A stretch of 64,000 bases of DNA. It comes from Dyadobacter diqingensis (lineage in GTDB: Bacteria > Bacteroidota > Bacteroidia > Cytophagales > Spirosomataceae). The notes under the pieces are model-generated. The model did no database searches. It was not told where the DNA came from and worked only from the letters and a program-made list of their open reading frames with translations. A program made the position numbers and the translations under genes. Shown piece after piece: positions 17,910 through 26,323 of this stretch. Within the stretch, counting starts at the first letter, position 1. Every line of letters starts with the position of its first letter. The stretch lies in NCBI RefSeq assembly GCF_024220585.1, contig NZ_JAMXKF010000001.1:1064033-1128032 (forward strand). Reading direction: 5' to 3'.

Positions 17910-18755
17910 ATGAAACATTTAAAAGGAAAAACAGCGCTGATTACCGGCGCATCATCCGGCATAGGCGAAGCATTTGCCAGAGAACTTGCAAAACGTGGCA
18001 TGAATCTCGTGCTGACTGCCCGATCCGAAGAAAAACTAACAACTATTGCGGCCGAAATCGCGACAACATACGGTGTTGAAACTCATGTTTTCGCTGGTGA
18101 TTTGTCTGAAAAACAGACGCCCTTTGAACTCTTTCAATTTACCAGAAAAAACAACCTGACAATTGATCTGCTGATCAATAACGCCGGCTTTGGGAAATGG
18201 GGACATTTTCTGAGCGAAAATAGCTCCGTTTATGAAGATATGCTCGAAGTGAATATCAATGCCGTTGTAAAACTGACACACCTGTTTCTACCACCAATGC
18301 TTGCATCAGGCTCAGGCGGCATTATTAATGTTGCCTCAACGGGCGCTTTTCAACCTTGTCCTTACATTGCAACCTATGCTGCCAGCAAGGCTTTTGTGCT
18401 TTCTTTTTCCGAAGCACTTTACGGGGAATTTTACAAAAAAGGCATTACCGTCACCGCGCTTTGCCCGGGAAATACCGCCACCGGATTTCAGGCCGTTGCG
18501 GGTGCAGATACCCGTGATATGTACATCGAACCGGCTGAAAAAGTAGCACGTGAAGGGATTGAAGCACTTATTGCCGGCAAAAATTATAAGGTCAACGGGA
18601 CGGTTAATTATCTGCAATCTTTTATCCCCAAACTACTGTCACGAAAAACCGTGATCTCTCTTGTTGAAAAAATGATGCGCAAACGAATCAACGGTTCCAA
18701 ATTAAATCAGATGCCTGTGCCACAAACCGATGGCATTTCCGGTATAGTAAAATAA
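17910..18755 (+). CDS. Short-chain dehydrogenase/reductase
   Basis: Classical SDR of about 281 residues. It has the NAD(P)-binding motif TGASSGIGE, the structural NNAG motif (LLINNAGFG), the catalytic Ser in INVASTGAF and the YAASKAF motif with catalytic Tyr and Lys. The longer C-terminus (NYLQSFIPKLLSRK...) fits the DltE/YqjQ-like subgroup that acts on lipid-like or ketone substrates. The start at 17910 (MKHLKGK) is chosen because it sits just before the first beta strand. The substrate is unknown. It lies between the Crp/Fnr gene and an acyl carrier protein gene. Confidence 0.83.
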   Translation: MKHLKGKTALITGASSGIGEAFARELAKRGMNLVLTARSEEKLTTIAAEIATTYGVETHVFAGDLSEKQTPFELFQFTRKNNLTIDLLINNAGFGKWGHFLSENSSVYEDMLEVNINAVVKLTHLFLPPMLASGSGGIINVASTGAFQPCPYIATYAASKAFVLSFSEALYGEFYKKGITVTALCPGNTATGFQAVAGADTRDMYIEPAEKVAREGIEALIAGKNYKVNGTVNYLQSFIPKLLSRKTVISLVEKMMRKRINGSKLNQMPVPQTDGISGIVK

Positions 18756-18859
18756 CAGCCAACAGTTGTTTTGCTCAAAAAATAAAACCGGATTTCAAAC
18801 CGCTCTATGAAAGAAACTTTACTGAAATTTTCCCTTAACCTTCATTAAATGATTTTCAT

Positions 18860-19096
18860 ATGAAAGAGCAAATCAGAAATTTACTGGCTGTCAATACCGG
18901 ACTTCCTTTTCACTCGATTACCGATGATGCAAACCTGTCCCGTGATCTTGGACTCGACAGCCTGGACACAGTGGACCTGGTTTTGCAGCTGGAAGATATG
19001 TTTAAAGTTTCTATCCCCGACGAAGATTACCAGCATTTGCAAACGGTGAAGCAGTTTTGCGAGTATTTGCAGGATAAGGTAGTCGCTACGGCATAA
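18860..19096 (+). CDS. Acyl carrier protein
   Basis: Protein of 78 residues with the ACP four-helix pattern. The phosphopantetheine site is the Ser in LGLDSLDTVDL near residue 34, followed by an acidic helix (LEDMFKVSIPDEDY). It should carry acyl chains on a phosphopantetheine arm. It is not in a fab gene cluster, so it is probably a secondary, pathway-specific ACP and not the housekeeping AcpP. The upstream SDR is the only candidate partner. Confidence 0.85.
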   Translation: MKEQIRNLLAVNTGLPFHSITDDANLSRDLGLDSLDTVDLVLQLEDMFKVSIPDEDYQHLQTVKQFCEYLQDKVVATA

Positions 19097-19103
19097 AAAA
19101 GAG

Positions 19104-19139
19104 AAAGGCTTATCGGAATCAAATCCGATAAGCCTTTTT
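19104..19139 (+). terminator. Bidirectional hairpin terminator
   Basis: AAAGGCTTATCGGA (19104-19117) pairs with its complement at 19124-19137 across a 6-nt loop. T tracts follow the stem on both strands. It separates the convergent ACP (+) and bestrophin (-) genes. Confidence 0.82.
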
Positions 19140-19153
19140 CATCACCTGATCTT

Positions 19154-20146
19154 TTAGAAAATGGCTCCTGAAAATGGCTGGCACCGTTCAGGGAGGTTTT
19201 CCTCTCCCAGCATATCTTTCAGATCGATTTCTATATTACGCACAATCGTTCTTACCGGAACATCATTCAATAACCCTTCAAACGGATTTTCGCTGACATC
19301 TCCTGTATACTCCATGAACATAAATACCCAGGAGACGATCAGGTTGAAAGGAATCAGCAGCCACATAAATTTTTCACCCAGTTTGAGAAATTCCGTCAGC
19401 AAACCGAAGGGAAGCAGCGTCATAAAAATGAATATAAATACAATAGAAGTGGTAGCATACTGACGCGGGAAAGGCGTATTTTTTATTCTTTCGCTTTTTC
19501 CCTGTTCGTCATAAAGAGATGCGATAAGTCGCTGCAACGTGATATGCTGATAAGAATCGATCAGATCTCTTTTTCGTAACTGGTTGATATGCTGCGACTG
19601 CCTGTCGAGCAGCTGTGTTGACATATTTTTCTTCGTCTTAATCCACCCCACTTCCTCCGGCGACAAATACCGGACAATCTCAGTCTCGAAAGATTCCAGC
19701 TTTGTACCCAGCGCTTTTCGCTGACGCTCACTTGCCTTATCCTTATGCTCCCAGGCTGTCCGTTGCGCCATGGCGTTTTTCAGCGCATATAACCAGCCGA
19801 TATGCCTGTAAATAATCACCTTAATCTCTGCATCCACATCCGGATCTACGCCAGTTCCGACAAAAGCCCGGATCGTTGCACCAAACGAGCGGCTGTGATT
19901 GGTAATAGCGCCCCAGACTGTCCTCGCCTCCCAGCTACGGTCATACGATTGATTGTTTTTAAAACCGACAAAAAAAGCCGTGGCCGTACCAACCAGTGAC
20001 ACCGGCAACCAGGGAATGGCAACCCATTGCCATTCCAGATATTCGTAAGATAGGATAGCAGCAGACCCGGTAAACAGCGAAAGCAGCACCATGCGCCAGG
20101 AATAATAGTAGAAAATAATGGGATTGAGGTAACGATTAATGTACAT
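19154..20146 (-). CDS. Bestrophin family anion channel
   Basis: Membrane protein of 330 residues of the bestrophin/UPF0187 (YneE) family. The signature FFVGFKNNQSYDRSWEARTVWG follows the second transmembrane segment. Two N-terminal and two later hydrophobic stretches (SIVFIFIFMTLLPFGLL, LLIPFNLIVSWVFMFMEY) are present, and a cytoplasmic tail ends ENPFEGLLNDVPV. Bacterial bestrophins form pentameric ion channels in the inner membrane. The physiological role here is unknown. Confidence 0.88.
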   Translation of the reverse strand: MYINRYLNPIIFYYYSWRMVLLSLFTGSAAILSYEYLEWQWVAIPWLPVSLVGTATAFFVGFKNNQSYDRSWEARTVWGAITNHSRSFGATIRAFVGTGVDPDVDAEIKVIIYRHIGWLYALKNAMAQRTAWEHKDKASERQRKALGTKLESFETEIVRYLSPEEVGWIKTKKNMSTQLLDRQSQHINQLRKRDLIDSYQHITLQRLIASLYDEQGKSERIKNTPFPRQYATTSIVFIFIFMTLLPFGLLTEFLKLGEKFMWLLIPFNLIVSWVFMFMEYTGDVSENPFEGLLNDVPVRTIVRNIEIDLKDMLGEENLPERCQPFSGAIF

Positions 20147-20279
20147 AGAACAGGAGTTTGAGTAGTAAGTTTTACTGGTATAAGGTTCGCAAAAAACGTA
20201 AAAATATCAATCACAACGGATTATGAGGCATAGAAGCATCCTATCGCAGCAAATTCATCAATTACGAGCACTGCACTCG

Positions 20280-21125
20280 TTACTTCAAATAACGTTTCTT
20301 GAATTCGGAAGGATTTTCGCCCTCGACTTTTTTGAACAGTTTGTTGAAATAAGACAGGCTTTCAAAACCTACCGCAAAACAGGTTTCGGATACGGTTTTA
20401 TCCTGTAACAAATAATTTTTTGCCTGATTGATCCGATAGTGGTTCACGAAATCAGTGAAAGTCATTTTGGCATTTTTTTTAAAAAACCTGCAAAAGGCAG
20501 CTGTTGTAAGGTTAACCTGTTCCGCAATAAAGTTCACATCCGGCTTTTGATCAAAATGCGTTTCCACATATTTATAGATCGAATTCATACGGAACTGTTC
20601 CTTCTGCAAAGATTTATTTCCTGCCGGTGTGTTATTCAAAACGGTAACCTGTTCGGCAGACGCCAGCAATCTTAGTATCTGAAGGAGAGAAATAAGCTGG
20701 TCAAAATGATCCAGTTTTGGTAATTCTTTTAGCTTTTCACCGACAATTTTCTTGGTATTGCCCGTAAATGAAAGTCCAAAATGCGACTGATCAAACAGTG
20801 ATTTAATGGAAGCGAACTCGGGGATATCAAGAAAATCCTTTCCCAGAAAATTCTCTTTCATCTGGATAATGACCTGTTCACACGCCGTCCTGACACCATA
20901 GTCAAAATTTAAATGCGGAATATTGGGTCCGATCATCACCAGATCGCTGCCCTCATAAACGGAGGTATGCTCGCCAACATGCCGGGTTCCGCTGGTCCCT
21001 TCTACGTACACAATTTCGTATTCCGGATGAAAATGCCATAAAAAAGTGTCATTCAGTCCTGGTGTAAGCAGTACTTTAAATGAACTTCCCTCATCAGGCG
21101 CAATATTTTCACGGATGATTTTCAC
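20280..21125 (-). CDS. AraC family transcriptional regulator with cupin sensor
   Basis: Protein of 281 residues. The N-terminal cupin-like sensing domain includes FLWHFHPEYEIVYVEGTSG. The C-terminal double helix-turn-helix runs from about residue 185 (VNFIAEQVNLTTAAFCRFFKK) to TVSETCFAVGFESLSYFNKLFKKVEGENPSEFKKRY, the typical AraC signature. It is divergent from the phytanoyl-CoA dioxygenase-like gene at 21307 and probably controls it. The ligand is unknown; related regulators respond to sugars. Confidence 0.9.
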   Translation of the reverse strand: MKIIRENIAPDEGSSFKVLLTPGLNDTFLWHFHPEYEIVYVEGTSGTRHVGEHTSVYEGSDLVMIGPNIPHLNFDYGVRTACEQVIIQMKENFLGKDFLDIPEFASIKSLFDQSHFGLSFTGNTKKIVGEKLKELPKLDHFDQLISLLQILRLLASAEQVTVLNNTPAGNKSLQKEQFRMNSIYKYVETHFDQKPDVNFIAEQVNLTTAAFCRFFKKNAKMTFTDFVNHYRINQAKNYLLQDKTVSETCFAVGFESLSYFNKLFKKVEGENPSEFKKRYLK

Positions 21126-21241
21126 TTCTCAGTCTGGTTTCGAACAGGGTTAAATACTGTTTCATAAACTCCAATTTTGCTATTTACTTCATTTAAATTA
21201 TAAAAAATATCAATAGAGAGCAAATAGTGGTTATTGTGGCG

Positions 21242-21274
21242 GTTGATATCACCCTTGCAAACAAAGTAGCTTTG
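21242..21274 (+). promoter_or_regulatory. Bacteroidota-type promoter for PhyH-like gene
   Basis: A TTG at 21243-21245 and TAGCTTTG at 21267-21274 are separated by 21 bp. This fits the Bacteroidota -33 TTTG / -7 TAnnTTTG pattern. The gene start is 33 bp downstream. Confidence 0.55.
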
Positions 21275-21306
21275 TCATATTAAATCACGTAAAAATATTA
21301 TATCCC

Positions 21307-22278
21307 ATGACACATCAGACGATGACTCCCACGATGGCGCCAACCAGCGCGCATAAAGATATTCCCGGCAATCCGTCGACGGCAAAATCCAGTAACGTGA
21401 AACTGAATGACCGAAGCAATGGCAAACCTTTGCGCCTGCTGAGTGAAGAAGATTGGCAGTTCTGGATCACGAATGGTTATATTGTCATTAAGGATGCTGT
21501 CCCAAAAGAGCAGGTGAAAAAACTGGCAGATTTTCTTTGGGAATTTGAAGAAAAAAATCCGAACGATCCCGAAACCTGGTACACGCCGCCACGTGCTGAG
21601 ATGAAAATGAAAGAGCTCACCAACACCGGCATGGTGGAAGTTTACAACCATCAGTATCTGTGGGATAACCGTCAGTTTCCAAAAGTGCACGAAGCTTTCA
21701 CCGATATTTGGGGTACTGAAAAATTATGGGTGACCATTGACCGTGCCAACCTTAACCTGCCTCTAAGACCCGGATTTGACTACAAAGGTTTCATCCATTG
21801 GGATTATGATCCCGAAACAAAACCGCAAAATGTACAGGGCGTTTTGGCTCTCGCCGATCAGGATGACGAAAATATGGGCGGTTTTCAATGTATTCCGGAA
21901 TTGTTCAGGACGTATGATACCTGGAAACTGACTCAGCCCGAGGATCGCAACCATTTTCAGCCGGATACCACAGGTTTTGACCTGGTGAAAGTAAAAATGA
22001 GTGCCGGTGACCTGTTAATTTTCAACAGTTCGCAGCCGCATGGTATACGGCCAAACCGTAGCCAGGACAAAGTCCGGATGGCGCAATACATTGCCATGAT
22101 GCCGGCTCAGGAAGACGACGAAGCACTTCGCCAGTGGCGCATTCATTCATGGAAGGAAAGGCAGGCCCCCGAAGGATACGCTTTCCCGGGCGATCCCAGA
22201 AATTGGGAGAAAACAAAGTATGAAACGGCGGAGTTATCGGAATTGGGAAGAAAATTGCTGGGGCTGGATAAGTGGTGA
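21307..22278 (+). CDS. Phytanoyl-CoA dioxygenase (PhyH) family protein
   Basis: Protein of 323 residues with the iron ligands of Fe(II)/2-oxoglutarate oxygenases: the HxD motif in FIHWDYDPE, a distal His in SSQPHGIRPN and an Arg after it that would bind 2-oxoglutarate. PhyH-like enzymes hydroxylate small molecules. The substrate is unknown. There is no signal peptide, so it should be cytoplasmic. The polar first 40 residues (MTHQTMTPTM...) look disordered. It is divergent from the AraC regulator, with a good promoter between them. Confidence 0.85.
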   Translation: MTHQTMTPTMAPTSAHKDIPGNPSTAKSSNVKLNDRSNGKPLRLLSEEDWQFWITNGYIVIKDAVPKEQVKKLADFLWEFEEKNPNDPETWYTPPRAEMKMKELTNTGMVEVYNHQYLWDNRQFPKVHEAFTDIWGTEKLWVTIDRANLNLPLRPGFDYKGFIHWDYDPETKPQNVQGVLALADQDDENMGGFQCIPELFRTYDTWKLTQPEDRNHFQPDTTGFDLVKVKMSAGDLLIFNSSQPHGIRPNRSQDKVRMAQYIAMMPAQEDDEALRQWRIHSWKERQAPEGYAFPGDPRNWEKTKYETAELSELGRKLLGLDKW

Positions 22279-22362
22279 GGTCTTGGATTTAGAAATATTT
22301 CCTATCCATTGAAACTAATAACAGTAATTTTTTTAGCTTCGGGTCTCAGGATTCTCCAAAAA

Positions 22363-22881
22363 ATGAACCTTAAAGACAAGCTATCCAAGATACTCGTACA
22401 AGAAAAGCATGAATATGTCTTAGAATTACCTTTTGAGGTTGTTCAAAGCAAACTTGATACATTTTTTAATCGCAGCTTTTGGAATAGTACAATGGATACT
22501 CAAATTAGACTGTATGGTAAGTTTACCAATGTAGACAAAACTCAATTTTTTGTAGCACAAAACTGGGGTATTTATACAACCGGTGGGGCAATATCTAAAA
22601 GTCATATTGCTACGATAGAAGCTATAAACGCCAAATCAACAAAAATAATATACAAAAACAATTCTCAACTAACGTCCTTGCTGATTTGCGTCATTGGTAT
22701 TTTCATAATGCTACTTTTATTTATAACTCTCCTCAAAAAACCTTTTGAATTTTGGCTTCAACTGGAAACCTGGTTCTCATTTTTAGGTTTGTTTACAATA
22801 ATCCTATTTTTGCGCGGATTATCATTGGGGTATGCTGAGGGAATAAAACAGGACTTTGAAAAATTGCTAAAAACGTTTTAA
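22363..22881 (+). CDS. Hypothetical two-helix membrane protein
   Basis: Protein of about 172 residues. The soluble N-terminal part (LPFEVVQSKLDTFFNRSFWN) is followed by two transmembrane segments, SLLICVIGIFIMLLLFITLL and FLGLFTIILFLRG. No family is recognised. The ATG at 22363 is preferred; a TTG at 22309 would add 18 residues. The gene is visibly more AT-rich than its neighbours, which may mean recent acquisition. Confidence 0.55.
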   Translation: MNLKDKLSKILVQEKHEYVLELPFEVVQSKLDTFFNRSFWNSTMDTQIRLYGKFTNVDKTQFFVAQNWGIYTTGGAISKSHIATIEAINAKSTKIIYKNNSQLTSLLICVIGIFIMLLLFITLLKKPFEFWLQLETWFSFLGLFTIILFLRGLSLGYAEGIKQDFEKLLKTF

Positions 22882-23073
22882 CATTATACTATTTCAACAG
22901 ATTAATTCATTTTTGTTAAACCCAATTCTTCTTCATTACGTAAAAATTACTGGATTCAAAAGCGTCAATGAAATTTTAAGTGTCTAACCAACACAAATTT
23001 TTCTCAAAGTCTGTTACTTTTTAACCAGACTGAGCGTTCTTTGTATAAATATTGATTCAGTAAATACATTAAA

Positions 23074-23886
23074 ATGTCAGATATTAAGCTGGTTGCAACC
23101 GATATGGACGGTACGCTTCTCAATTCGAAGCATGAGTTAAGCGATTCTTTTTTGCCTGTTTTCAGAAAATTAAAGGATCAGGGAATCATTTTCGTGGCAG
23201 CCAGCGGGAGGCAGTATTACAATTTGCTGAAGACATTGGATGAAGTCAAAGATGAGGTCATTTTTGCGGCTGAAAATGGAAGTTATGTGGTTTTTCGGGA
23301 CGAAGAAATACATGTGCAAGCCATGGACCAGCAAATCGTGAGAGAACTTATCGTTAAAGCGCGAAACATTGGTGGTACGTATGCCGTCATTTGCGGTAAG
23401 AAAAAAGCTTACGTGGAAAGTGCAGAACCCGAATTTATTGATCACCTTAAGCTTTATTTCGAACGATACGAGATCGTTGAAGATCTGCTGAAAGTGGAAG
23501 ATGATGAGTTTTTGAAATTTACGTTATGCGACCTGGCCGGCTCTGAAGGCAATAGTTATCCGCATTACAAACATTTGCAGGATACCTTGCAAGTGAAAGT
23601 GTCCGGACCGATCTGGCTGGATATTTCTCACAAACAGGCCAACAAGGGAGAAGCAATGGAAGTACTTCAGGCCAAATTTGGCGTTTCCTTTGAACAGACT
23701 ATGGTTTTCGGAGACTATTTCAATGATCTGGAAATGCTTCAGAAAGGATATTACTCCTATGCGATGGCAAATGCACATGAAGATATCAAAAGTGTTGCCC
23801 GTTTTATCGCCAAAAGCAACGATGAAAATGGCGTGGTAGAAATTCTGTCCACTTTGGTAGATAATACGATTTCAGCCGATAAATAG
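23074..23886 (+). CDS. Cof-type HAD-IIB hydrolase
   Basis: Protein of 270 residues of the haloacid dehalogenase superfamily, Cof/YbiV subgroup. Motif I is ATDMDGTLLNS with the nucleophile Asp, motif II is the Ser of AASGRQ, the Lys of motif III lies in HKQANKGEAM, and motif IV is FGDYFNDLEML. Such enzymes dephosphorylate sugar phosphates, flavin precursors or similar metabolites in the cytoplasm. The substrate cannot be set from sequence. Confidence 0.9.
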   Translation: MSDIKLVATDMDGTLLNSKHELSDSFLPVFRKLKDQGIIFVAASGRQYYNLLKTLDEVKDEVIFAAENGSYVVFRDEEIHVQAMDQQIVRELIVKARNIGGTYAVICGKKKAYVESAEPEFIDHLKLYFERYEIVEDLLKVEDDEFLKFTLCDLAGSEGNSYPHYKHLQDTLQVKVSGPIWLDISHKQANKGEAMEVLQAKFGVSFEQTMVFGDYFNDLEMLQKGYYSYAMANAHEDIKSVARFIAKSNDENGVVEILSTLVDNTISADK

Positions 23887-23893
23887 CATATTT

Positions 23894-23938
23894 TTAAAGA
23901 AGTCAACACGGGGCGAGCCCTTTTGTTGACTTCTTTAA
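23894..23938. terminator. Bidirectional hairpin terminator
   Basis: TTAAAGAAGTCAAC (23894-23907) pairs with its complement at 23925-23938; an inner GGGC/GCCC step closes the loop. It lies between the convergent HAD (+) and SDR (-) genes. The outer arms match those of the terminator at 15504. Confidence 0.75.
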
Positions 23939-23947
23939 TAAAAATAC

Positions 23948-24688
23948 TCAGGCCGGATTCATGGCCTGCAAAGCATCAGCTGGGGAAGCCAGTGATAATT
24001 TATAGATATCGGCTGTTCTGCCTACGTGGATTTCATAAATATCATTTTCCAGCGCGTTCAATAGATCTTCTGCCACTACAACCGGCGGGATGCCGTTTGC
24101 TCCGCCAATTTCTTCTGAGAAATCGGTATTGACCAACGGAGGCATTAATTCAAAAACTCTGGTACCTGTTGTTTTAGAGAGCGCGATTCGCAACGATTGT
24201 GTGTACGAGTGCAGTGCCGCTTTGCTCGCCCCATACGTCGCCATTCTGTGATTTGGCACAAAAGCTACGATGCTGGAAACATTAACAATCGCCGACTGCT
24301 GCTTTACTCCTATCAGTGAAAGCAATTTTTCATTGATACGGATAATGGAAAGATAATTGGTCAGCATTTCCTCGCCTGCTTTCTGAAAAACGTTCGAATT
24401 TTCAGTTAAATCGACAAGATAGGCCTTGCCCGCATTGTTAACGATGATGTTAAGCTCTGGAAAGTCAGTGGTTAAAGTTTTTACAAGCTGGTCCACATCT
24501 GCATCGGAGGTCACGTCACAGGCGATTCCCGTAACGTTCGGTAATTTGGCCACAGCCTGATTCAATCGTTCAGGATTTCTGCCGGTGATGATCACTTTGT
24601 TACCTTTTTCTGATAAAATCTTAGCGATTTCAAAACCAATACCAGCACTACCACCGGTAACCAAAACTGTATTATTTGTCGTTTTCAT
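23948..24688 (-). CDS. Short-chain dehydrogenase/reductase (DltE-like)
   Basis: SDR of 246 residues with TGGSAGIGF (cofactor site), IVNNAGKAY, the Ser of VNVSSIVAF and YGASKAALHSY with catalytic Tyr and Lys. Residues after that (FELMPPLVNTDFSEE) fit the DltE-like group found beside TetR regulators. Two near-identical TACC-N4-GGTA palindromes lie upstream at 24705-24718 and 24800-24813. The substrate is unknown. Confidence 0.85.
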   Translation of the reverse strand: MKTTNNTVLVTGGSAGIGFEIAKILSEKGNKVIITGRNPERLNQAVAKLPNVTGIACDVTSDADVDQLVKTLTTDFPELNIIVNNAGKAYLVDLTENSNVFQKAGEEMLTNYLSIIRINEKLLSLIGVKQQSAIVNVSSIVAFVPNHRMATYGASKAALHSYTQSLRIALSKTTGTRVFELMPPLVNTDFSEEIGGANGIPPVVVAEDLLNALENDIYEIHVGRTADIYKLSLASPADALQAMNPA

Positions 24689-24704
24689 CTTTAAGTTTAT
24701 TTTA

Positions 24705-24718
24705 ATACCAATCGGTAT
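24705..24718. promoter_or_regulatory. TetR-like operator site 1
   Basis: ATACCAATCGGTAT is a near-perfect palindrome (TACC-N4-GGTA), a form typical of TetR-family operators, 16 bp upstream of the SDR start codon. No TetR gene lies in the window. Confidence 0.5.
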
Positions 24719-24799
24719 ATTCTATTCTAAAAAAATATTGAATCAAAACAGGTACCCTCAGCAAGCGTATTCCCTTTTTGTAATGATCGATACAAAAAT

Positions 24800-24813
24800 A
24801 TACCATTCGGTAT
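24800..24813. promoter_or_regulatory. TetR-like operator site 2
   Basis: ATACCATTCGGTAT differs from site 1 only in the spacer. It lies 95 bp further upstream of the SDR gene. The pair suggests one regulator binding twice. Confidence 0.48.
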
Positions 24814-24888
24814 TATTCTGCAAGTTTTTCACAGAAAATATTTATTTCACAAACAATTAACCTGACCCGAAAAAACAACTGCATTGCA

Positions 24889-24915
24889 AAAAAGCCTGAT
24901 CCAACAGAATCAGGC
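24889..24915 (-). terminator. Hairpin terminator after sorbosone-dehydrogenase-like gene
   Basis: GCCTGAT (24894-24900) pairs with ATCAGGC (24909-24915) over an 8-nt loop. Read on the - strand it is followed by a run of U residues (the A run just below 24894). It serves the gene ending at 24946. Confidence 0.78.
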
Positions 24916-24945
24916 ACCTTATTTTATCTCCCATCGCTAATTTTT

Positions 24946-26214
24946 TTATTGAACGCTCACACGCCATATCGTATTGCCGGCATCGTCATTGACGAGTAGT
25001 GAACCATCATCCAGGACGGCAATCCCAACCGGACGACCATAGACCTTATCTTCACTTTCTATAAAACCGGTTAAAAAATCTTCCGGTTTACCAGCTGGTT
25101 TCCCATTTTTAAACGGAACGAAAACTACCTTATATCCTGATATCTTCGATCTGTTCCAGGATCCGTGCTGGCCGATAAAAACACCCTGATGATACTTTTC
25201 AGGAAATTTCTTCTTGTTGTAAAAGGCCAGTCCCAGCGATGCTGTATGGGCACCAAGCGGCACATCCGGAACAATCGCCTTTGCCACCAGCTCCTTTCCT
25301 TCACCCTTCATTCTCGGATCAGGATGCTGCCCGAAATACGAATAGGGCCAGCCGTAAAATCCGCCTTCCCTGACACTGGTCAGATAATCCGGAACCAGTT
25401 CGTCACCCAGTTTATCTCGCTCATTCACAGCAGTCCATAAAACATTTGTGCCAGGCGCCCAACCCATACCCACCGGGTTTCGTAATCCACTGGCATAAAT
25501 CCTTTCACCAGTCCCGTCCGGATTAATTTCCAGGATATTTGCCCTTCGTTTCTCATTTTCCATCCCATGCTCAGCGACATTACTTCCTGAACCCACAGAA
25601 ACATAAATCTTGGATCCGTCTGCATTGGGTAAAATATTTCTCGTCCAGTGATTATTGTAACCTCCCGCCGGAAGTTCCAGAATCTGCTGCCCCTTTCCTG
25701 TGATTTTCGTATCACCGGTTTTATAAGAATAACGCACGATCCCATTCGTATTGGCCACATAGAAATAATTTTTCAGTACCAGCATACCCAACGGCTGTTT
25801 TAATTTCTCGATGAAGATTTCCCGCATTTCAGGAACACCATCTTTGTTCACATCCCTTAAAAGTGTTATCCTGTCTGCGCTTTTTTTCGTTCCTGATTCA
25901 GCCACGAAGACATCGCCATTGGGTGCCACATAGGACCAGCGCGGGTTATCAAGCTTGTCTGCATACCTGGTCACGACAAATCCGGCTGGTGCTTTTGGTT
26001 TCTGCCCCTCCTTCCATCCGGCGACATCAGGACGTTTCTCCGCTGATTCTGTCGCAAATGGCGCAGGCAGGCTAAGGCTATCCACCGCAGTTTTAACTTC
26101 GGTCCGAACCGTATCGGCACCACTTTCTTCAACCTCCTTTTTACCGTTATTACTACAACTGAATAACATGGTTCCAACGAGCGCATAACCCACAATCCGT
26201 TTTATTTCTTGCAT
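24946..26214 (-). CDS. PQQ-type sugar (sorbosone) dehydrogenase lipoprotein
   Basis: Protein of about 422 residues. The signal peptide has lipobox LFSC, followed by a Ser/Asn/acidic linker. The six-bladed propeller of the glucose/sorbosone dehydrogenase family is shown by GLRNPVGMGWAPGT, GFYGWPYSYFGQ, GAHTASLGLAFY, GQHGSWNRSKISGYKV and VLDDGSLLVNDDAGNTIWRV. Such proteins oxidise sugars with PQQ; many Bacteroidota members are uncharacterised. The ATG at 26214 is chosen because it gives the lipoprotein signal; the upstream ATG at 26244 lies within a terminator hairpin. Confidence 0.85.
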   Translation of the reverse strand: MQEIKRIVGYALVGTMLFSCSNNGKKEVEESGADTVRTEVKTAVDSLSLPAPFATESAEKRPDVAGWKEGQKPKAPAGFVVTRYADKLDNPRWSYVAPNGDVFVAESGTKKSADRITLLRDVNKDGVPEMREIFIEKLKQPLGMLVLKNYFYVANTNGIVRYSYKTGDTKITGKGQQILELPAGGYNNHWTRNILPNADGSKIYVSVGSGSNVAEHGMENEKRRANILEINPDGTGERIYASGLRNPVGMGWAPGTNVLWTAVNERDKLGDELVPDYLTSVREGGFYGWPYSYFGQHPDPRMKGEGKELVAKAIVPDVPLGAHTASLGLAFYNKKKFPEKYHQGVFIGQHGSWNRSKISGYKVVFVPFKNGKPAGKPEDFLTGFIESEDKVYGRPVGIAVLDDGSLLVNDDAGNTIWRVSVQ

Positions 26215-26233
26215 AATCCGTTCCGTTAATAGC

Positions 26234-26273
26234 AAAGAGAGCATCAGTCGTGATGACCGATGCTCTCTTTTTT
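26234..26273. terminator. Hairpin terminator between serine hydrolase and sugar dehydrogenase genes
   Basis: AAAGAGAGCATC (26234-26245) pairs with its complement at 26259-26270. It lies downstream of the - strand gene that ends at 26324. The strong T run is on the + strand side; the - strand U tract is short. Confidence 0.65.
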
Positions 26274-26323
26274 AAATAATAATGCCAGATTGTTTTAGAT
26301 GAATTTATTACCCGTTCACTAAT

